From Paraburkholderia dilworthii (GTDB lineage: Bacteria; Pseudomonadota; Gammaproteobacteria; Burkholderiales; Burkholderiaceae), in NCBI RefSeq assembly GCF_000472525.1, contig NZ_AWZT01000031.1:1-64000 (forward strand): 64,000 nt of DNA. The letters run 5' to 3'. This document shows, piece by piece, positions 60,563-64,000 of this stretch. Every line of letters starts with the position of its first letter. Position 1 is the stretch's first letter. Below the pieces are notes generated by a model. The model made no database searches. It had not been told where the DNA came from and saw only the letters and a list, made by a program, of their open reading frames with translations. A program made the position numbers and the translations under genes.

Positions 60563-61807
60563 TTACTGAACGAAGGCGCCGATCGTGAAGTACGGCGAGG
60601 CCGCGTTGGTCAGGTCGAGGTAGCCGAATACGCCGCCCGTGAAAATCATCTTTCCGGTCGGCGTATTGCCGGTGGATGCGCCCACATGCGTCGTCGTGAC
60701 CACGCCCGGAACCGTTTGCGCAAAGTCGAGGTTCAGCGCGGTGGCAAGCGACGCCTGCGAGGGATTGAACGGATCGAGCAGCGTCGCCTGAGTGCCTTCC
60801 AGCGCGGTGGTGCGATAGTCGAACTGGCTATCCACGCCGATGTACTCGCCATTCTGCGAATTGACCGCTATCGGGCTTTGCGGCGCGAGAATCGAGATGC
60901 CCGATTCGTCGTCCGCGTACGGTCCGAGCGCGCCGTTTTGCGGCACCGTGACGGACGAGTTTGCCGCGCCGGTGCGCACCAGAATCGGCACCAACTGATT
61001 ACGCAGCTTGCCGACGATCATGTAGCCGCGCGCTTCGGGCGTGGTGGCGAGCGTGGGCTTCGCCTGTCCCTGGAAGTTGTTGGTCTGGAATGCGCCGCTG
61101 CCGTCCGCCGCCTGCGCGAAGTTGCTGCCTGGCTGCTGGCATTTCCCTGCGTTGACGCCTGAGTTGTCGCACTCCGTCCACGTGCCGTCCGCGTTGATCG
61201 TGATCTTCGTATCGACGGCGACCGGGGCGAAGTTTTGCGATGGCACCTGGTGATAGCCGAGCTGGTTGTACGTGCCGGCCACCTTCGCAAGGTCCGTCTC
61301 AATCGACGAAAAACCGATGAACGGGTAGTACGGGAACTTGGTGTCCGGCACGGCGCCTACGCCGAGAATCCCGCCGAACGAAATTTCCGCGCCCGGGATT
61401 GTGCCGCCCGCAACCCCCACGCCGACAAAAATCCGTGCCGGCCGGTTGGGATCGAGGCTCGCGCCGTTCAGGCGGAACGCACATTGGTTCAGCTTGTTGG
61501 TCGGCAGCAGCGTTTCCTGAGTCAGTGTGCCGCTCGCCGTCTGGCCTGCACGCGTCGGCACGACGGTGCCGGTGGTCGCGGGTATCGGCGATTCGACGTA
61601 GGTTACTTGCCACGTCATCTTCGTTGTGTCGAGCTGCAGCTTGACTAGTTCACCGTCACCGCCGCCGCCCGTATACACCGTGCTGTAATCGAGTGATGCA
61701 GGGCACAGCCGAACTTCCGTCACGGGGCCGTCGCCGCCACCACCACCGCCGCATGCCGCCAGTAACGGTGCTGCAATTGCGAGCACCGACAGGAATCTCC
61801 ATTTCAT
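60563..61807 (-). CDS. DUF2957 lipoprotein (downstream copy)
   Basis: A 414-residue lipoprotein: lipobox LLAAC with Cys19, followed by a run of six Gly. The rest matches DUF2957: VESPIPATTGTVVPTRAG, RIFVGVGVAGGTIPGAEISFGG, YYPFIGFSSIETDLAKVAGTYN, DDESGISILAPQSPIA. Function unknown; predicted beta-rich and anchored in the outer membrane. GGAGGCGG precedes the ATG. Paralogue of the gene at 61907. Confidence 0.88.
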   Translation of the reverse strand: MKWRFLSVLAIAAPLLAACGGGGGGDGPVTEVRLCPASLDYSTVYTGGGGDGELVKLQLDTTKMTWQVTYVESPIPATTGTVVPTRAGQTASGTLTQETLLPTNKLNQCAFRLNGASLDPNRPARIFVGVGVAGGTIPGAEISFGGILGVGAVPDTKFPYYPFIGFSSIETDLAKVAGTYNQLGYHQVPSQNFAPVAVDTKITINADGTWTECDNSGVNAGKCQQPGSNFAQAADGSGAFQTNNFQGQAKPTLATTPEARGYMIVGKLRNQLVPILVRTGAANSSVTVPQNGALGPYADDESGISILAPQSPIAVNSQNGEYIGVDSQFDYRTTALEGTQATLLDPFNPSQASLATALNLDFAQTVPGVVTTTHVGASTGNTPTGKMIFTGGVFGYLDLTNAASPYFTIGAFVQ

Positions 61808-61906
61808 ACCGCCTCCGGAATTTTTTTCGTTGTAGGTGGCCGGCTCCCAGTCCAGCCACCGCTTGCTCTTTTATGTCTCGTGGTGCGACTACGTTTGCTT
61901 CACCGG

Positions 61907-63328
61907 CTACTTGCTTATCTGCGCTCCGATACCGAAGTACGGCGTGCTCGGCGTGTCCGAATTGGCCGACGTCGGCGCGAGCCCCTCGTTTTCCGTGCCT
62001 TGGATCTCGATCGCGTACAGGCCGCCCGATGCGATCGCAAGACCGGTGTTGCCGCCGGTGTCCTTGACGCCGACGAGTCCGGGGCTAGCCAGGCCGTAGC
62101 CCAGGCCGAAGCCGCTCTCGGCCGCCGAGGTGGTCGGGTTGATGAATGTGCCGACGTTGCCCTGAATCAGCGTCGCGGTGTACTTGAAGTTCGAATCCGC
62201 GCCGACGTAGCCGCCGTCGAAGCCGCCGGATGCAAGCGGCGTCGCCGCGGCGAGCATCGCGATGCCGGATTCGTCGTCGACCTTGGCGTCGAGATGAAGC
62301 GGCGCCGTGCCGAGGTTGATGTAGCCGGTGCGTACCACGAGCGGTACGGTCGCGCCGTTGAGCTGGCCGAGGATCATGTGCGCGGCCCCCGACTTGCCGG
62401 TTGCGCCGACCACCGGAAGCTGGAACTGCTGCACGATCTGCGGCGCTTGCTGGCTGTCGAAGTAGCCATTGCTGTTGAGCGTCAACGGGTTGCCGGTCGT
62501 CAGGCAGCCGCCGGCGTTCGGCGAGTAGTTGGGATTCGCCGTGTTGCTGCTCGTGCAGGCGCCGCTGGCATCGAACGTTTCGACGGTGTTAGTGGCAACT
62601 GTCGAGTAATTGCCGGACGGCGCCAGATGGTACAGCAGGCCGTTGTAGGTGCCGGGCAGCTTCGTGATGTCGGTGGTTGTGCTGGCGAAACCTAGGAACG
62701 GGTAAAAGTCGAAGTGGCGGTTGGGCACTTTGCCGATGCCCGAGCCGATGAGCGGAATCGACAGCCCGTCGAACTGGATCGTCGCGCCCGGAATGCCGCC
62801 GCCCGCCACGCCCTGGCCGACGAAGATCATCGGCGGATTCGGGTTGTTGATGAAGTCGGGCGTCGTGTAGGGCTGGCCGTCGCCAGCCGCCGTGCCGGTG
62901 CCCGCGCCAAGAATGAACGCGCAGCGCGTTTGCTCGGCGGTCGGCAGCGTGCCGGCCGGCGGATGGATCACCGCGCCAGCGATCTGTGTGCCGGCGCGCG
63001 TCGGCGTGACCGTGCCGGTGCGCAGCGGAATCGGCGACTCAAGCCACTTCAGCGTGTAAGTCATCGCCGTGGCGTCGATATTCAGCTGAACCACCTCGCC
63101 GCTGCCGGCACCGCCGAGGAACGTGCTTTTGACGATGTCGGCGGTGGCCGGACACAGCGCCGCCGCCGTGCCGTTCGAAGCAGGCGGACCCTGCACGCCG
63201 CAACTGGAACCCGAGCATTGCGGCGTGTTGATCGGGCCGGGATTATCGGCTTTGCCACCGCCGCAAGCGATAAGAAAAGGAGTCGTGGCAATAGCCATTG
63301 CCAAGCCTCGAATAATGGCGTCTGCCAT
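61907..63328 (-). CDS. DUF2957 lipoprotein (upstream copy)
   Basis: About 473 residues, lipobox FLIAC with Cys22 followed by Gly-rich residues. It shares with the downstream copy LESPIPLRTGTVTPTRAG, MIFVGQGVAGGGIPGATIQFDG, FYPFLGFASTTTDITKLPGTYN, DDESGIAMLAAATPLA and the end STPYFGIGAQISK. The ATG at 63328 is preferred because GAAGGGAGA lies upstream; a GTG at 63346 is in frame. First gene of a likely three-gene unit with the second copy and ompW; the gap to the second copy is 99 bp. Confidence 0.87.
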   Translation of the reverse strand: MADAIIRGLAMAIATTPFLIACGGGKADNPGPINTPQCSGSSCGVQGPPASNGTAAALCPATADIVKSTFLGGAGSGEVVQLNIDATAMTYTLKWLESPIPLRTGTVTPTRAGTQIAGAVIHPPAGTLPTAEQTRCAFILGAGTGTAAGDGQPYTTPDFINNPNPPMIFVGQGVAGGGIPGATIQFDGLSIPLIGSGIGKVPNRHFDFYPFLGFASTTTDITKLPGTYNGLLYHLAPSGNYSTVATNTVETFDASGACTSSNTANPNYSPNAGGCLTTGNPLTLNSNGYFDSQQAPQIVQQFQLPVVGATGKSGAAHMILGQLNGATVPLVVRTGYINLGTAPLHLDAKVDDESGIAMLAAATPLASGGFDGGYVGADSNFKYTATLIQGNVGTFINPTTSAAESGFGLGYGLASPGLVGVKDTGGNTGLAIASGGLYAIEIQGTENEGLAPTSANSDTPSTPYFGIGAQISK

Positions 63329-63565
63329 GCTGCTGTCTCCCTTCACGTATTTGTGCGAGCTAATTTCGCCGCGCGATTAATGCCTGTCAATTGAATGAGC
63401 CGTCTAAAAAGGCTGATTCAAACGGCGGCATTTTGGCCGTGCGCGGAGTGCATGGGCGCAAGCGGCCCTTTTAAACAAAAACGCGAATTCGATCAGAAGG
63501 GGCGCGTCGTTGTTTCGGCGCACACCCATACCAGATAAGGCTTACGGCAAAATGCGTCTATCATC

Positions 63566-63583
63566 ATCGAACGACCGTTCGAT
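63566..63583. promoter_or_regulatory. TetR-type palindromic operator
   Basis: ATCGAACG (63566-63573), AC, CGTTCGAT (63576-63583): a perfect 8-bp inverted repeat with a 2-bp centre, total 18 bp. AACG-NN-CGTT centres are typical of TetR/AcrR operators. No TetR gene is in the window. It lies 238 bp upstream of the DUF2957 start on the minus strand. Confidence 0.6.
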
Positions 63584-63743
63584 AAAAAATCGGGAGTTTC
63601 CCTATGTGGAAAAGTATGCTGCGCGGGTCGTCGACGGGGAAGACTTACCTGAAAAGATGCGGTACTGGCTGATTTTGCTTTTTTAAGTAATGCGGGTTAC
63701 TACCCAATATCTTCAAGGAATGTTTAAACGGCAGGTTTAAAAC

Positions 63744-63771
63744 AAAAAGCCGGTCTTTGCAGACCGGCTTT
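63744..63771 (-). terminator. Intrinsic terminator of argC
   Basis: AAAGCCGGTCT (63746-63756) / AGACCGGCTTT (63761-63771), loop TTGC, an 11-bp perfect stem. On the minus strand it is followed by a T-run (AAAAA at 63744-63748 on the plus strand). It lies 46 bp after the argC stop. Confidence 0.88.
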
Positions 63772-63817
63772 CGCTATGCTGACAAACGACAAATCGTCGC
63801 TGGTATTTTAACTTCCG

Positions 63818-64000
63818 TTATCGTTTCAAACCGCTTTCCTCGGCCGCGCCGATTGCGAGATTCATGCACTGGATCGCCGCGCCCGACGCGCCTTTGCCCA
63901 GATTGTCGAGCCGGGCCACGGTCACGAAGCGCTCCGCCGTGCCGAAGACGAACAGATCGACGCGATTCGTGTCGTTGTTCGCCTGCACGTCGAAAAAGCC
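63818..64000 (-). CDS. argC: N-acetyl-gamma-glutamyl-phosphate reductase, C-terminal part
   Basis: The last 60 codons plus stop of a gene that continues beyond the right edge. The translated end contains NRVDLFVFGTAERFVTVARL and DNLGKGASGAAIQCMNLAIG; the DNLGKGASGAAxQ segment is the ArgC C-terminal signature. ArgC reduces N-acetyl-glutamyl phosphate in arginine synthesis. The stop (TAA) is at 63818-63820 on the minus strand. Partial only because of the window edge. Confidence 0.9.
   Translation of the reverse strand, partial: GFFDVQANNDTNRVDLFVFGTAERFVTVARLDNLGKGASGAAIQCMNLAIGAAEESGLKR

Larger units (their letters stand above)
63329..63817. other. Intergenic region between DUF2957 and argC
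   Basis: 489 bp. Contains the 18-bp palindrome at 63566-63583, a 22-codon open frame at 63604-63672 with a GGGAG ribosome-site-like word 7 nt upstream, and the argC terminator at 63746-63771. The rest, including an AT-rich stretch about 63670-63745, shows no clear element. Confidence 0.6.

Noticed and set aside
1..64000. tRNA, rRNA, CRISPR array, toxin-antitoxin or secretion-effector islands
   Set aside because: Read through for conserved T-loop words, repeat-spacer patterns and paired small genes; nothing convincing apart from the coupled pair at 54253-54716, which has no toxin-antitoxin motif.

Overview
This window is high-GC, gene-dense DNA that looks like the main chromosome of a Burkholderiaceae bacterium, most likely Paraburkholderia or a close relative. 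The reasons are the fliEFGHIJ/fliST flagellar arrangement, the SAH-riboswitch/ahcY/holin-like/metF operon, two DUF2957 lipoproteins, a DUF2242 lipoprotein, a DUF6723 protein, and two dispersed repeat types (about 222-300 and 27056-27128) that I know from Burkholderiales genomes. The genus is inferred, not proven. No tRNA, rRNA, CRISPR array, prophage or intact insertion sequence was recognised.

Layout. 1-375: non-coding, with a dispersed hairpin repeat. 376-11034: flagellar block. fliK, fliJ, fliI, fliH, fliG and fliF run leftward as one tightly overlapping operon. fliE diverges from fliF, and fliS-fliT run rightward from a FliA(sigma-28)-like promoter. They are followed by a second FliK-like protein and a stand-alone FlhB C-terminal-domain protein, so the hook-length/export-switch pair is duplicated in miniature. 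11246-20811: mixed metabolic genes (aldehyde dehydrogenase, AidB-like acyl-CoA dehydrogenase, GMC oxidoreductase), an OmpA/DUF937 envelope protein, a LysR regulator and a glycosyltransferase. 20915-23867: S-adenosylhomocysteine riboswitch, ahcY, a small membrane protein and metF, which together recycle the methyl cycle. 24261-31243: a dipeptide-type ABC transporter (dppABCDF) with a TraB/GumN-like gene overlapping its end; a hairpin plus T-run sits between dppA and dppB. 31328-33133: a TPR-glycosyltransferase.

33347-38587: 5-oxoprolinase locus pxpB-pxpC-pxpA with a DUF969/DUF979 membrane pair (probable transporter), divergent from a winged-helix regulator across an AT-rich palindrome. 38714-48033: fthC, a lytic transglycosylase, an NDUFA9-like SDR, a GST, cca, a DUF2905 protein, a MidA-like methyltransferase, a pteridine-reductase-like SDR, a dihydroneopterin-aldolase-like protein and ttcA. 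48162-51402: glmU-glmS (UDP-GlcNAc synthesis). 51552-57548: small conserved genes, a second lytic transglycosylase, a DUF2242 lipoprotein, a 579-bp non-coding stretch with two perfect DnaA boxes, two translationally coupled small genes, an IclR regulator, a small secreted basic protein and a Mut7-C protein. 57734-59310: a 3-hydroxyisobutyrate-dehydrogenase-like enzyme and a LysE exporter. 59387-59482: a compact, well-formed candidate small RNA. 59565-63328: OmpW-like porin preceded by two paralogous DUF2957 lipoproteins. 63818-64000: the C-terminal end of argC.

The most interesting unexplained items are: the candidate 61-nt sRNA, which carries two 9-nt repeats with anti-Shine-Dalgarno character; the DUF2957-DUF2957-OmpW unit with an 18-bp TetR-type palindrome upstream; the miniature second FliK/FlhB-C switch pair; and the DnaA-box cluster next to two coupled orphan genes.
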